Shown: positions 9,435-18,314 of the stretch, in pieces | How positions within the stretch are numbered: position 1 is the stretch's first letter | How the letters are laid out: each line of letters begins with the position of its first letter | Origin: Methylobacterium sp. C25 | Lineage (GTDB): Bacteria > Pseudomonadota > Alphaproteobacteria > Rhizobiales > Beijerinckiaceae | Assembly (NCBI RefSeq): GCF_021352225.1 | Contig: NZ_JAAUVI010000001.1 | Coordinates: 62,001 to 126,000, forward strand | Reading direction: 5' to 3' | Length of the DNA stretch: 64,000 nucleotides | Position numbers and translations under genes: made by a program | The notes under the pieces: generated by a model | Database searches by the model: none | Told to the model about the DNA's origin: nothing | What the model saw: only the letters and a program-made list of their open reading frames with translations

Positions 9435-9701
9435 ATGGCCAACACCGTGTCGGCCAAGAAAATGACCCGCAAGATCGCCAAGCGCACGGCGATCAACCGC
9501 TCGCGCCGCTCGCGGATGCGCACCTTCGTCCGCAAGGTCGAGGAGGCCATCGCTTCCGGTGATCAGACTCAGGCCGCCGCCGCCCTCCGCGCCGCCGAGC
9601 CCGAGCTCATGAAGGCTGCCCAGAACGGCATCGTTCACAAGAACAACGCCTCGCGGAAGGTCTCGCGCCTCGCCGCTCGCGTGAAGGCGCTCGCCGCCTG
9701 A
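9435..9701 (+). CDS. rpsT: 30S ribosomal protein S20
   Basis: Primary 16S rRNA-binding protein of the small subunit, 88 aa. The sequence starts [18 protein letters not shown] and has the expected run of basic helices ([20 protein letters not shown]) and the C-terminal [20 protein letters not shown]. Length is normal for the family. A rho-independent terminator follows at 9731. Its position before dnaA is the usual arrangement in Rhizobiales. Confidence 0.97.
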   Translation: MANTVSAKKMTRKIAKRTAINRSRRSRMRTFVRKVEEAIASGDQTQAAAALRAAEPELMKAAQNGIVHKNNASRKVSRLAARVKALAA

Positions 9702-9730
9702 GACGCCGTATCGGCATCGCTGACGAAAAG

Positions 9731-9756
9731 AGCCCGGCCCTCGCGCCGGGCTTTTT
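9731..9756 (+). terminator. Rho-independent terminator of rpsT
   Basis: Eight-base-pair stem AGCCCGGC / GCCGGGCT (9731-9738 and 9745-9752) with a six-base loop. A T run at 9752-9756 follows, 30 bp after the rpsT stop. Confidence 0.92.
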
Positions 9757-10446
9757 CGTGGCTGTAAGCCAAACTGGCGTTCTCGGATCGCCGCATCAGC
9801 TTAATCGACGCTGACACCGCCCTGAAATCGCACCCGACGGGCGGGACGAGATCGTGGGCCTCTGCTGCTCCCGCGCGGGGGTCGGAACCGGCGCCGCAGC
9901 CCATTCGAAGGTTCGCCTGGCTTCGCTCGCGCCCATCACCGGCATCCGAGTCGCCAACAGCTTGCCCCCTGGTTTTCCCCGAGGGGTCGGAAGTTGTGCA
10001 CAGATTCGTCGGACTTGTCCCAGCGAGCCTCTTGCGGCCCCGGCCAAGCAGTCCGTTTAGACCGCGTTAACGCTAATCTGAATCGATTCAGTTGCGTCGA
10101 ATGCATCGGACCCTGTAGCTTAACAAAACCTTGCTACGACCGATCAGGTCCGAAGTGTCAACGGCTTGCGCCCGAGTCGTCCCCAAGATCCGCACCTCTG
10201 CTTCGACTCCGAAAGGCTGCACGAAGAGCCTATCGAGAGCGCAGAAGCTATCCCCACACTTCCCGGTGTTAGGAGAACGATAGAGGATTGTTGATAGACC
10301 GGTTCTGCCGGTCGTTGGTTCCGCTCGTGGGCTTGACAGGCAAGTGGTTCAGGAGGCCTCGCGACTCGCTGAGGTCTCCTTCAAGTAGCGTGAGCGTACG
10401 TGTCCCCGGCGGGCTCCGCCGCCCCGGATGCGAGGAGAGTCAGGTT
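9757..10446. other. Non-coding region upstream of dnaA; candidate oriC/dnaA regulatory region
   Basis: About 690 bp without a convincing gene between the rpsT terminator and dnaA. It contains a 14-bp perfect palindrome CTGAATCGATTCAG at 10078-10091, seven GANTC sites (see separate entry) and near-matches to DnaA boxes (TATCCCCAC at 10249-10257; TGTGCACAG at 9996-10004). The area 10060-10140 is less GC-rich than its surroundings. Regulation of dnaA is likely. Origin function is possible but unproven, since several Rhizobiales have oriC elsewhere. Confidence 0.45.
9948..10367. promoter_or_regulatory. Cluster of seven GANTC (CcrM methylation) sites before dnaA
   Basis: GANTC occurs at 9948, 10003, 10080, 10085, 10174, 10205 and 10363 within 420 bp, against one per 256 bp expected from base-neutral chance. 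The two sites at 10080-10089 abut and form the core of a palindrome. GANTC is the CcrM target in Alphaproteobacteria, and methylation state controls dnaA transcription in Caulobacter. The sites are seen; the regulatory role here is inferred. Confidence 0.45.
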
Positions 10447-11973
10447 ATGCAGCTCGACGGCAGCAGGACGGACGGCAACGGCGACGGAAACGGCAGGGGC
10501 GACAACGGCGCCGCTGACGTTCAGGCTGCCTGGACCCGCGTGAAGCGGCGGCTGCGGGCCGAGCTGGGCGAGGACGTGTTCGCGAGCTGGTTTGCCCGCC
10601 TTGAACTCGAAGACGTGGTTGGTGGGATCGCCCGGCTCAGCGTCCCGACGCGCTTCCTCAAGAGCTGGATCGAGTCGCATTACATCGACCGGGTGCTCAC
10701 CACCTTCAAATCCGAGCTCGACGACGTCGTGCGCCTCGACGTCAGCGTGCGCGGCCCGTCCTCGTCGCCGCGCCCAGCAGCCGCTGCGGCCAAGCCGGCC
10801 GCCCCGACCGGCGCCGTCGTCCATTATCCGGCCAGCAGACCGTCGGCCTCAGCCCCGGGCGTTGCTGCCGGAGCCCCCTCTGATGCCGGCGCGGCCGCCC
10901 GTTCCGCCACCGGCGACGCCTCGGGAGGCGACCTCAGCAGCGCGCCGCTCGACCCGCGCCTCACCTTCGCGAGCTTCGTCGTGGGCCGTTCGAACGCCCT
11001 GGCCCATGCGGCCGGCGAGCGCGTCTCGCGCCATGACGGCGAAGGTGCTCTCTACAATCCGCTCTACGTCCATGCGGGCGTGGGCCTCGGCAAGACCCAC
11101 CTGCTTCATGGCATCGGCCACGCTGCCCGCGAGGCCGGCCGCCGGGTCATCTACCTCACCGCCGACCGCTTCATGTACGGCTTCGTCAACGCCTTGAAGA
11201 CCCAGAACGCGCTAGCCTTCAAAGAGCGCCTGCGGGCCATCGACCTGCTGATCCTCGACGACGTGCAGTTCATCCAGGGCAAGTCGATCCAGGCCGAATT
11301 TGGCCACACGCTCAACGCCCTGATCGATGCCGGCAAGCAGGTCGTCGTCGCCTCGGACCGTCCGCCGACCGAGCTCGAAGCCCTCGACGAACGCGTGCGC
11401 TCGCGCCTCGCCGGCGGTCTCGTCGTCGAGATCGGCACGCTGGACGAGGGCCTGCGCGCCTCGATCCTGCAGGCCCGCCTCGCCGCCGTGCGGGTGACGC
11501 ATCCGGGCTTCGACGTGGCTCCTGCCGTCGCCGCCTATGTCGCCAAGGCGATCACCGCGAACGGCCGCGACCTGGAAGGTGCGGTCAACCGCCTTCTGGC
11601 CCACTCGACGCTCACCGGCGCCCCCGTCACCGTGGAGACGGCCGAGGCCGCGATCCGCGATCTCGTCAAGAACCGCGAGCCGAAGCGGATCAAGATCGAG
11701 GACATCCAGAAGCTCGTCGCCAGCCGGTATAATGTCTCGCGCTCGGACATCCTGTCCGAGCGCCGCACCGCCGCCGTGGTGAAGCCGCGCCAGATCGCGA
11801 TGTACCTCTCGAAGGTGCTGACCCTGCGCTCGCTCCCCGAGATCGGCCGCCGCTTCGGTGGCCGCGACCACACCACCGTGCTCCATGCGGTCCGCAAGAT
11901 CGAAAAGCTGATCGGCGACGATCCGGTGCTCGGCGATGAGGTCGAGCTGCTGAAGCGGATGCTGCAGGACTAG
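10447..11973 (+). CDS. dnaA: Chromosomal replication initiator protein DnaA
   Basis: AAA+ initiator, 508 aa from the ATG at 10447, preceded by GGAGAG. A Gly/Asp/Asn-rich leader (residues 1-20) precedes domain I ([21 protein letters not shown]). A long Ala/Pro/Ser linker (about 103-165) forms domain II. The AAA+ core has Walker A GVGLGKTH (211-218) and Walker [10 protein letters not shown]. The C-terminal DNA-binding domain has the signature [16 protein letters not shown]. It binds DnaA boxes and opens oriC. The upstream in-frame extension to 10288 has no ribosome site and is rejected. Confidence 0.96.
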   Translation: MQLDGSRTDGNGDGNGRGDNGAADVQAAWTRVKRRLRAELGEDVFASWFARLELEDVVGGIARLSVPTRFLKSWIESHYIDRVLTTFKSELDDVVRLDVSVRGPSSSPRPAAAAAKPAAPTGAVVHYPASRPSASAPGVAAGAPSDAGAAARSATGDASGGDLSSAPLDPRLTFASFVVGRSNALAHAAGERVSRHDGEGALYNPLYVHAGVGLGKTHLLHGIGHAAREAGRRVIYLTADRFMYGFVNALKTQNALAFKERLRAIDLLILDDVQFIQGKSIQAEFGHTLNALIDAGKQVVVASDRPPTELEALDERVRSRLAGGLVVEIGTLDEGLRASILQARLAAVRVTHPGFDVAPAVAAYVAKAITANGRDLEGAVNRLLAHSTLTGAPVTVETAEAAIRDLVKNREPKRIKIEDIQKLVASRYNVSRSDILSERRTAAVVKPRQIAMYLSKVLTLRSLPEIGRRFGGRDHTTVLHAVRKIEKLIGDDPVLGDEVELLKRMLQD

Positions 11974-12007
11974 CCGAGGCAGGCCCATTCCATGTCTTGG
12001 AACATGA

Positions 12008-12036
12008 TCAGGCGCAGCGAGCCACGCTGCGCCTGA
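12008..12036 (+). other. Strong hairpin in the dnaA-dnaN gap
   Basis: Perfect 12-bp stem TCAGGCGCAGCG / CGCTGCGCCTGA (12008-12019 and 12025-12036) with a 5-nt loop, 35 bp after the dnaA stop. A smaller TTCCA/TGGAA hairpin precedes it. No T run follows, so it is not a classical terminator. It may attenuate read-through or stabilise the dnaA transcript end. Confidence 0.6.
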
Positions 12037-12172
12037 TGCGCATCCGCGCCAATACGGGCGGGAAGGTGCCGTCGTCTCTCTTGCCTTGAGCGTGCAGCTT
12101 CGCCAAGCTCAAGCGCCCGAACCTGCATCTGCGGTGGCGGCTGGCGTTCTCCGAAGTTCAGAGTTTGTTGCG

Positions 12173-13294
12173 ATGAGAGTCACTGTCGAGCGCGCGGCCC
12201 TTCTTCGGTCGCTCGGCCACGTGCACCGCGTCGTCGAGCGACGCAACACGATCCCGATCCTGTCCAACGTGCTCCTGCGCGGTTCGGCCGACGGCCTCCA
12301 GCTCAAGGCCACCGACCTCGACATCGAGGTGACCGAGACCATTGCCGCCGACGTTGCCACGGCCGGCGCCACGACGGTCCCGGCCCACGTGATCTACGAC
12401 ATCGTCCGCAAGCTGCCCGACGGCTCTCAGGTCTCGCTGGAGACCAGCGAAGAGACGGGGCAGATGACGATCCGGTCGGGCCGCTCGCGCTTCGCCCTCG
12501 GGGCACTCCCCGAGGCCGACTTCCCGGATCTCGCCGCGGGCGAACTGCCGCATTCCTTTTCGATTGCCTCGCTCGATCTCAAGCGCTTGATCGACAAGAC
12601 GCAATTCGCGATCTCGACCGAGGAGACGCGCTACTATCTCAACGGCATCTACCTGCACACGATCGAGGTCGACGGCGCCCTCAAGCTCCGCGCCGTGGCC
12701 ACCGACGGCCACCGCCTCGCTCGGGTCGAGATGGAGGCGCCCGAGGGCAGCCGCGGCATGCCGGGCATCATCGTGCCGAGAAAGGCCGTCGCCGAGATCC
12801 AGAAGCTCGTCGACGATGGCGGTGACAGCGTCTCCATCGAGATCTCGCCGGCCAAGATCCGGCTGTCCTTCGAGAGCGGCGTGATGCTGATCTCGAAGCT
12901 GATCGACGGCACCTTCCCCGATTACCAGCGCGTGATCCCGACCGGGAACGACAAGCGCCTGACGGTGGAGCGCGACGCCTTTGCGCGCGCGGTGGATCGC
13001 GTCTCGACGATCTCGTCCGAGCGCGGCCGTGCCGTGAAGCTCGCCATGACGGATGGCCGTCTGGCCCTCTCGGTGAACAACCCGGATTCCGGGTCGGCCA
13101 CCGAAGAGCTCGACGTCGACTACGAGGCGGCGGGGCTCGATATCGGCTTCAACGCCCGATATCTCCTCGACATTACCGGCCAGCTCGAAGGCGACACCGC
13201 CCTGTTCAAGCTCGCCGATCCGGGTTCGCCCACCGTGATCCAGGATCGCGAGGGCGCGCCGGCTCTCTATGTTCTGATGCCGATGCGTGTCTGA
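12173..13294 (+). CDS. dnaN: DNA polymerase III beta subunit (sliding clamp)
   Basis: Processivity clamp, 373 aa from the ATG at 12173, the usual length for the family. The start MRVTVERAALLRSLGHVHRV and the first-domain motif RRNTIPILSNVLL are characteristic. The sequence ends ALYVLMPMRV, the conserved C-terminus that carries the hydrophobic ligand pocket. It lies 199 bp downstream of dnaA and 43 bp before recF. Upstream in-frame sequence to 12086 lacks conservation and was excluded. Confidence 0.96.
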   Translation: MRVTVERAALLRSLGHVHRVVERRNTIPILSNVLLRGSADGLQLKATDLDIEVTETIAADVATAGATTVPAHVIYDIVRKLPDGSQVSLETSEETGQMTIRSGRSRFALGALPEADFPDLAAGELPHSFSIASLDLKRLIDKTQFAISTEETRYYLNGIYLHTIEVDGALKLRAVATDGHRLARVEMEAPEGSRGMPGIIVPRKAVAEIQKLVDDGGDSVSIEISPAKIRLSFESGVMLISKLIDGTFPDYQRVIPTGNDKRLTVERDAFARAVDRVSTISSERGRAVKLAMTDGRLALSVNNPDSGSATEELDVDYEAAGLDIGFNARYLLDITGQLEGDTALFKLADPGSPTVIQDREGAPALYVLMPMRV

Positions 13295-13337
13295 CGCGGG
13301 CTGTTCACGACAGGCCTGACATCCTACATCGCGGGGC

Positions 13338-14498
13338 ATGGACACAATGCCGGGCGGGGGCGCTCGCCCCACCCGCCTGATCGCCCGCGATTTCCGCAAT
13401 CACACCGAACTCGACCTGCCGATCGGCAGCCGCTTCGTGGCACTGGTCGGCGAGAACGGCGCGGGCAAGACAAACCTGCTCGAAGCCCTCTCTCTGTTCT
13501 CGCCCGGCCGCGGATTGCGGCGGGCGGACCTCTCTGGCATGGCGCGGAACGGCGGCCCAGGCGGTTTCGCCGTCTCGCTCACGCTCGGCGAGCGCGAGGA
13601 CGGCCACCGGCTCGGCACAGGCTGTGAGCCGCCGAGCTTCGACGGCCGTGCCAGCCGCCTCTGCCGCATCGACGGCGCTGGCGTCGGCTCGCCGGTGGCT
13701 TTTGCCGAATTCCTGCGCGTTGTCTGGCTGACGCCCGACCTCGACGGCCTGTTTCGCGGCCCCGCCGGCGATCGTCGTCGCTTCCTCGACCGTCTCGTCC
13801 TCGCCGTCGACGCGACCCATGGTGGCCGCGTCAGCGCGATGGAGCGTGCGCTGCGCTCGCGCAACCGCTTGCTGGAGGAGCGCCCCGACGACGGGCGCTG
13901 GCTCGATGCGGTCGAACGCGAGGTGGCCGAACTCGGCGTCGCCGTCGCGCTGGCCCGCCGCGAGACGGTCGAGCGTCTTGACCGGCTGATCGGCGAAGGC
14001 CGCGACGACGCCCAGCCGTTCCCGTGGGCGGCCGTGCGCCTCGAGGGCGAGCTCGACGATCTCGTCGCCGTCTGGTCGGCGCTGGAGGCAGAGGATCGGT
14101 TTCGCTCGGCTCTCCGCCAGGGCCGCCATCGCGACCGTGCGGCCGGGCGCACGTTGATCGGTGCGCAGAGCACGGATCTCGTCGTGCGACACGGCCCCAA
14201 GGACGTGCCCGCCGCCACCGCCTCGACCGGCGAGCAGAAGGCATTGCTGATCGGTCTGGTGCTCGCCCATGCCCGGCTGGTCCAAGCCATGAGCGGCCTC
14301 GCCCCGCTGATCCTCCTCGACGAGGTCGCAGCCCATCTCGATCCGCGCCGCCGCGCCGGTCTCTACGATGCGCTCGATGCGCTCTCCGGACAGGTCTGGA
14401 TGACGGGGGCTGATCCAGCGCTGTTCGCCGAGCTGGGCGAACGCGCAGATATCGTGAAGGTCGCCGATGGACGGGTCGTGCCGGCGGATGCTGGCTGA
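13338..14498 (+). CDS. recF: DNA replication/repair protein RecF
   Basis: SMC-like ATPase of 386 aa that helps load RecA on gapped DNA. Walker A GENGAGKTN is near residue 39, the signature is STGEQKALLIGL, and Walker B is LILLDEVAAHLD. It completes the dnaA-dnaN-recF cluster. The initiation site could be the ATG at 13338 or the one at 13347; both leave all motifs intact. Confidence 0.95.
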   Translation: MDTMPGGGARPTRLIARDFRNHTELDLPIGSRFVALVGENGAGKTNLLEALSLFSPGRGLRRADLSGMARNGGPGGFAVSLTLGEREDGHRLGTGCEPPSFDGRASRLCRIDGAGVGSPVAFAEFLRVVWLTPDLDGLFRGPAGDRRRFLDRLVLAVDATHGGRVSAMERALRSRNRLLEERPDDGRWLDAVEREVAELGVAVALARRETVERLDRLIGEGRDDAQPFPWAAVRLEGELDDLVAVWSALEAEDRFRSALRQGRHRDRAAGRTLIGAQSTDLVVRHGPKDVPAATASTGEQKALLIGLVLAHARLVQAMSGLAPLILLDEVAAHLDPRRRAGLYDALDALSGQVWMTGADPALFAELGERADIVKVADGRVVPADAG

Positions 14499-14504
14499 GC
14501 GCGG

Positions 14505-14880
14505 TCAGCCCATCGCCGAGCGATTGTCTGTCTGCGAAAAATCATTGCAGACAAAGAGCAGCGGGACATCATGCGCGCGGGCGCTGGCACAGGCGAAGCA
14601 ATCGCCCATGTTGAGCTGAGCGGGGTGCCCTGGCCTTTTGCCGTGCCGGCCGTATGCGGCGATCGCCCCCCGCGCATTTCCAGATCGGTGATCGCCACGA
14701 TCGGGATGTCAGCCTCGTCGAGAAAACTCCGGACGATCGACTCTGCCTCCGGAACGCCGACGGCCACGATTCGACGCAAGGCCATGACCGCTTCGAGGAT
14801 CGCGATCCTCGAGGTCGTCCGCGGCTACGTGGCCCCTTCCAATACCTCGGCCAGCTCGTCATGACCGGCCTATTGCGCGA
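14505..14880 (-). pseudogene. Decayed VapC-type PIN-domain toxin
   Basis: Relic of a PIN-domain ribonuclease toxin directly downstream of a VapB-like antitoxin. In one minus-strand frame one reads AGHDELAEVLEGAT, then SRIAILEAVMALRRIV and SFLDEADIPIVAITDLEM. After a shift at the C6 run 14666-14671 one reads YGRHGKRPGHPAQLNMGDCF and CASARAHDVPLLFVCNDF, the characteristic VapC C-terminus. Two TAG codons interrupt the first part, one just before AGHDEL and one between EGAT and PRTTS. The N-terminal residues with the first catalytic Asp are missing. Toxin activity is therefore not expected. A sequencing error could explain the shift but not all defects together. Confidence 0.8.
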
Positions 14881-15024
14881 TCACCGCAGCGATGGCCTCT
14901 TGTCGCGCAGTTCGAGCTCGTTGGTCAGCACAATGCGCCCCGCTTCAGCCTTGCTGACCTTCAGGAGCGATGCCAGCTTGTCGGCGAGTCGGTTCACTTC
15001 CTCGCTGCGCATGTTCAGCGGCAT
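14881..15024 (-). CDS. VapB-like antitoxin, probably C-terminally truncated
   Basis: Short protein of 47 aa: MPLNMRSEEVNRLADKLASL continues into KVSKAEAGRIVLTNELELRD. This is the DNA-binding N-terminus of the VapB/Rv0623-type antitoxin family. GGAGGG precedes the ATG at 15024. Normal members have about 70-90 residues, with the toxin-wrapping tail after the KRPSLR motif. Here the frame stops at that point and runs into the damaged toxin remnant, suggesting that one deletion removed the antitoxin tail together with the toxin start. It may still bind DNA. Confidence 0.65.
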   Translation of the reverse strand: MPLNMRSEEVNRLADKLASLLKVSKAEAGRIVLTNELELRDKRPSLR

Positions 15025-15107
15025 CGGACCCTCCGTGTAGACACCGGCATGGTTATGTCTGCACAGCCCATCTTCAAGCATATCCGTTCCTCCGCGAAAG
15101 ACCTTGG

Positions 15108-16967
15108 ATGACCCGCCTCGACGAGGCCCGCGCCGCGCTTCGAAAGACGTTCGGCTATGACGATTTCCGGCCCGGCCAGGACGAGGTGATCGGCGCCGTG
15201 CTCGACGGATCGGATGTGTTCGCGGTGATGCCGACGGGCTCCGGCAAGTCGATGACCTATCAGTTGCCCGCCCTCGTCGATGACGGGCTAACCGTCGTGA
15301 TCTCGCCGCTGATCGCGCTGATGCACGATCAGGTGCAGCAGATGGTCGGTTTCGGCGTCGAGGCGGCGACGCTGAATTCCACAGTCGCCGAGACGGCGTC
15401 ACGCGAGACATGGCGCAAGATCCGCTCGCGCGAGCTGCGCCTGCTCTTCGTCTCTCCCGAGCGCCTGCTGATGGACGGCTGCATGGAGGCGTTGCGCGGC
15501 GCGGGCGTACAGCGTCTGGCGGTCGACGAAGCCCACTGCGTCTCGCAATGGGGCCACGATTTCCGGCCGGAATACCGCGAGATCGCCCGGGCTCGCGAAG
15601 CGCTCGGCAACGTGCAGACGCTGGCGTTGACGGCCACCGCGGACGCGGCCACCCGCACCGACATCGCCGAGCGCCTGTTTCCGGCCGGACGCGGGGTCAG
15701 GACCTTCGTCCATTCCTTCGACCGGCCGAACATCCGCTTGACCTTCGCGGCCAAGGACAACCCGACCCGGCAATTGGAGCGCTTCCTGCGCAACCGTCGG
15801 GCGGAGAGCGGCATCATTTACTGCTCGTCGCGCAAGCGCGTGGAGCAGCTCGCCGACACCCTCAAAGCCGACGGCTTCAACGCCCTGCCGTACCATGCCG
15901 GGCTCGACCAGGGCACGCGGATGCGCAACCAGGACAGCTTTCTGCAGGAGGACGGCGTCGTGATGACCGCCACGGTGGCCTTCGGCATGGGCATCAACAA
16001 GCCGGATGTGCGCTTCGTCTGCCACGCCGACATGCCGACCAACGTCGAGGGCTACTATCAGGAGATCGGCCGCGCCGGCCGCGACGGGCTGCCGGCCGAT
16101 ACGCTGACCCTCTACGGCCTCGACGACATGTCGCTCCGCCGCCGCCAGATCGACGAGAAGGAGGTGCCCGACGAGCGCCGTCGCGTCGAGCGCCGCAAGC
16201 TGGAAGCGATGATCTCGCTCTGCGAGGGCGCGGCCTGCCGTCGCCAGTCGCTCCTCTCGTATTTCGGCGAAGCCAGCGAGCCCTGCGGGCGATGCGATCT
16301 CTGCCGCGGCGGTGTCTCGCTGATCGATGGCACCGTGGAGGCGCAGAAGCTGCTTTCGGCGATCGTTCGCACCGGGCAGCGTTTCGGCGCCGCCTATGTC
16401 TGCGATGTGGTGCACGGCAAGGAATCGGAGCAGGTCCGCCGCAACGGGCATGGCCAGCTCAAGACCTTCGGCGTCGGTGCGGACAAGCCGGTGGCCGCTT
16501 GGCGCGCCATCCTGCGCCAGCTCTTCGCCGCAGGAGCGGTCGCCGAGAGCGCCGATGGCTTCGGCGGTCTCACCATGACGGAGAAGGGCGAGGCGATCCT
16601 GTTCGGCCGCGAGACCATTCAGGTCCGGCCCGATCCCGAGCCGCGCAAGGCCGAGCCCCGCGGCCGCCGCGCGGCAGCGCGGGATGACGACGCTCTGCAA
16701 CTCGGCGAGGCGGACGAGGCGCTGTTCCAGCACCTGCGCGGCCTGCGCGCCTCGATCGCACGGGCCGAGAACGTAGCCGCCTTCATCGTGTTTCCGGACA
16801 AAACTTTGATCGAGATGGCGCGTGCCAAGCCGGTCGACCTCTGGGCGCTGCGCAGCGTCCATGGCGTCGGCGAGCGCAAGCGCGAGGCCTATGGCCAGCG
16901 CTTCGTCGAGGCCATCGCAGAGTTCCTGGCCGACGATGGCAGGCGCGGTCGGGTCGCTGCGGATTGA
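15108..16967 (+). CDS. recQ: ATP-dependent DNA helicase RecQ
   Basis: 3'-5' DNA helicase of 619 aa from the ATG at 15108. Motif 0 FRPGQDEVI, Walker A PTGSGKS (near residue 44), and motif II with aromatic loop DEAHCVSQWGHDFRPEY are clear. Motif VI is GRAGRDG. The RecQ zinc-binding cysteines are in CEGAACRRQ...CGRCDLC, followed by the winged-helix and a C-terminal HRDC domain (DEALFQHLRGLRASIARAEN). It acts in recombination and stalled-fork repair. Upstream in-frame codons overlap the vapB region and are not conserved. Confidence 0.95.
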   Translation: MTRLDEARAALRKTFGYDDFRPGQDEVIGAVLDGSDVFAVMPTGSGKSMTYQLPALVDDGLTVVISPLIALMHDQVQQMVGFGVEAATLNSTVAETASRETWRKIRSRELRLLFVSPERLLMDGCMEALRGAGVQRLAVDEAHCVSQWGHDFRPEYREIARAREALGNVQTLALTATADAATRTDIAERLFPAGRGVRTFVHSFDRPNIRLTFAAKDNPTRQLERFLRNRRAESGIIYCSSRKRVEQLADTLKADGFNALPYHAGLDQGTRMRNQDSFLQEDGVVMTATVAFGMGINKPDVRFVCHADMPTNVEGYYQEIGRAGRDGLPADTLTLYGLDDMSLRRRQIDEKEVPDERRRVERRKLEAMISLCEGAACRRQSLLSYFGEASEPCGRCDLCRGGVSLIDGTVEAQKLLSAIVRTGQRFGAAYVCDVVHGKESEQVRRNGHGQLKTFGVGADKPVAAWRAILRQLFAAGAVAESADGFGGLTMTEKGEAILFGRETIQVRPDPEPRKAEPRGRRAAARDDDALQLGEADEALFQHLRGLRASIARAENVAAFIVFPDKTLIEMARAKPVDLWALRSVHGVGERKREAYGQRFVEAIAEFLADDGRRGRVAAD

Positions 16968-17237
16968 GAGCGGCAGCCAAGCCGCCCTCTTGGATCACAC
17001 CCAAAACAGCTTAGCTCACTGGTCGCACGCGAGTTTGCTATTCAAGCGGCCCTTTCGATCCGGCTGATTCCCGCCCTCTCACCGAGTACCGGCATCATTT
17101 CCGAAGAGCGCGATCCGACGAAGCTGCGCCAAGTCTTCTACCTGCCAGGCTTCGATCCACGCGAGCCGGAGGCCTATTGGGGTCTGCTGCGCCGTGAGGG
17201 TCGGCTGACCGCGAGCCGGCGCGGCCTGACGATCGAC

Positions 17238-18314
17238 GTGGGTGAACCGGTCCGGTCCGCCGATGGCTTCAGCCTCGACTGGATGGTCGAAAGCGCCGAG
17301 CACGGCGTCGCGACCCGCTCGCGCTACGGCCTGCTGCGCTGGGACGACATCGTGCGCTCGCGCTTCCCGCGCTCGAACCTGAGACGGCTCATCGAAATTC
17401 CCCGCTTGTGGTGGCGCCTCTGGCGCTGCGGCTACCTCGAGGCCTTCCGCCGGGAGGCCTGGCAATTCTCGGCGGTGATCCTCGTCGTTCATCTCCTCTA
17501 TGCCGGCCTGGTCGTCGCAAGCCTCGGCCTCGCGGCGTCGCTTCTGGCGGTGGTGCCGCTCGGCGAAGGTTCCGCATTGTTACGTTGGATCCTCCTGCTG
17601 CCGGCTGCCTATGGCATCCTCAGCGTCATCTCGCGGATCACGAAGGGGCGGCCCTTCTTCATCACCCACCTCGTCGACGATACCGCCTTCACCCATGAGC
17701 ACGCGGCAGGCGAAGACCACGACATGCGCGCTCGGCTCGACGCTTGGGCGAAGCGCATCCAAGCCGCCGAGGCCGAGGCGGCCGAGATCGTGGTCATCGG
17801 GCATTCCTCATCGAGCTTTCTCGCTCTCGAAGCGCTCGATCGGGTCCTGATGCGCGATCCGGGATTCGGCGAGCGCGGCGTCCCGGTGACGCTGGTGACG
17901 CTCGGGGGTGTGATCCCGTGGATTACGCTCGATCCCCTCGCCGAGGCGACACGCGGCTCTTTGCGCCGGGTTGCCGACGCCAATGCCATCGCCTGGCTCG
18001 ACCTGCGCGCGCCTTGGGACTGGCTCTCGATCCACCTGCGTAGCCCGGTCGCCACGGTCAATCCGGCCATGGCGAGGCCGGACCGGCCGATGATCCGCAG
18101 CATCAGCATTTCCGATCTCATCGAGCCGAGCGCCGTCGCCACCCTGCGCTGGAATTTCTTCCGCATGCATTTCCAGCTGCTCATGTCGAGCCGCGACCGC
18201 ACTGCCTTCGACTACATCGCGCTGATCTCGGGGGCGGAACCAGTTCATCGCGCGGTCGCGGCGATCGAGGATTCGCCGCTCTATACGGGGGCCGGCCCAC
18301 CTCCGGCCGCCTGA
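17238..18314 (+). CDS. Membrane-linked putative alpha/beta-hydrolase-like protein (start uncertain)
   Basis: Unrecognised protein of at least 358 aa counted from the GTG at 17238. Coding character continues upstream in frame to about 17097: the stretch RQVFYLPGFDPREPEAYWGL is a protein-like N-terminus with an oxyanion-type LPGFD motif. Yet no ATG, GTG or TTG opens that frame between the recQ stop and 17238. ATT at 17097 or CTG at 17064 would have to serve. Two hydrophobic helices lie at residues 78-105 and 113-133. VVIGHSSSSF (S190) looks like the nucleophile elbow of a serine hydrolase. It sits between recQ and purL on the same strand. The hydrolase role is inference. Confidence 0.7.
   Translation: MGEPVRSADGFSLDWMVESAEHGVATRSRYGLLRWDDIVRSRFPRSNLRRLIEIPRLWWRLWRCGYLEAFRREAWQFSAVILVVHLLYAGLVVASLGLAASLLAVVPLGEGSALLRWILLLPAAYGILSVISRITKGRPFFITHLVDDTAFTHEHAAGEDHDMRARLDAWAKRIQAAEAEAAEIVVIGHSSSSFLALEALDRVLMRDPGFGERGVPVTLVTLGGVIPWITLDPLAEATRGSLRRVADANAIAWLDLRAPWDWLSIHLRSPVATVNPAMARPDRPMIRSISISDLIEPSAVATLRWNFFRMHFQLLMSSRDRTAFDYIALISGAEPVHRAVAAIEDSPLYTGAGPPPAA

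Noticed and set aside
10288-10446. Extended N-terminus of DnaA
   Set aside because: Frame is open but sequence is not DnaA-like, and the ATG at 10447 has a good GGAGAG site.
12158-13399. Minus-strand frame of 413 codons opposite dnaN
   Set aside because: No motif, overlaps the whole of dnaN, amino acid composition of a shadow frame.
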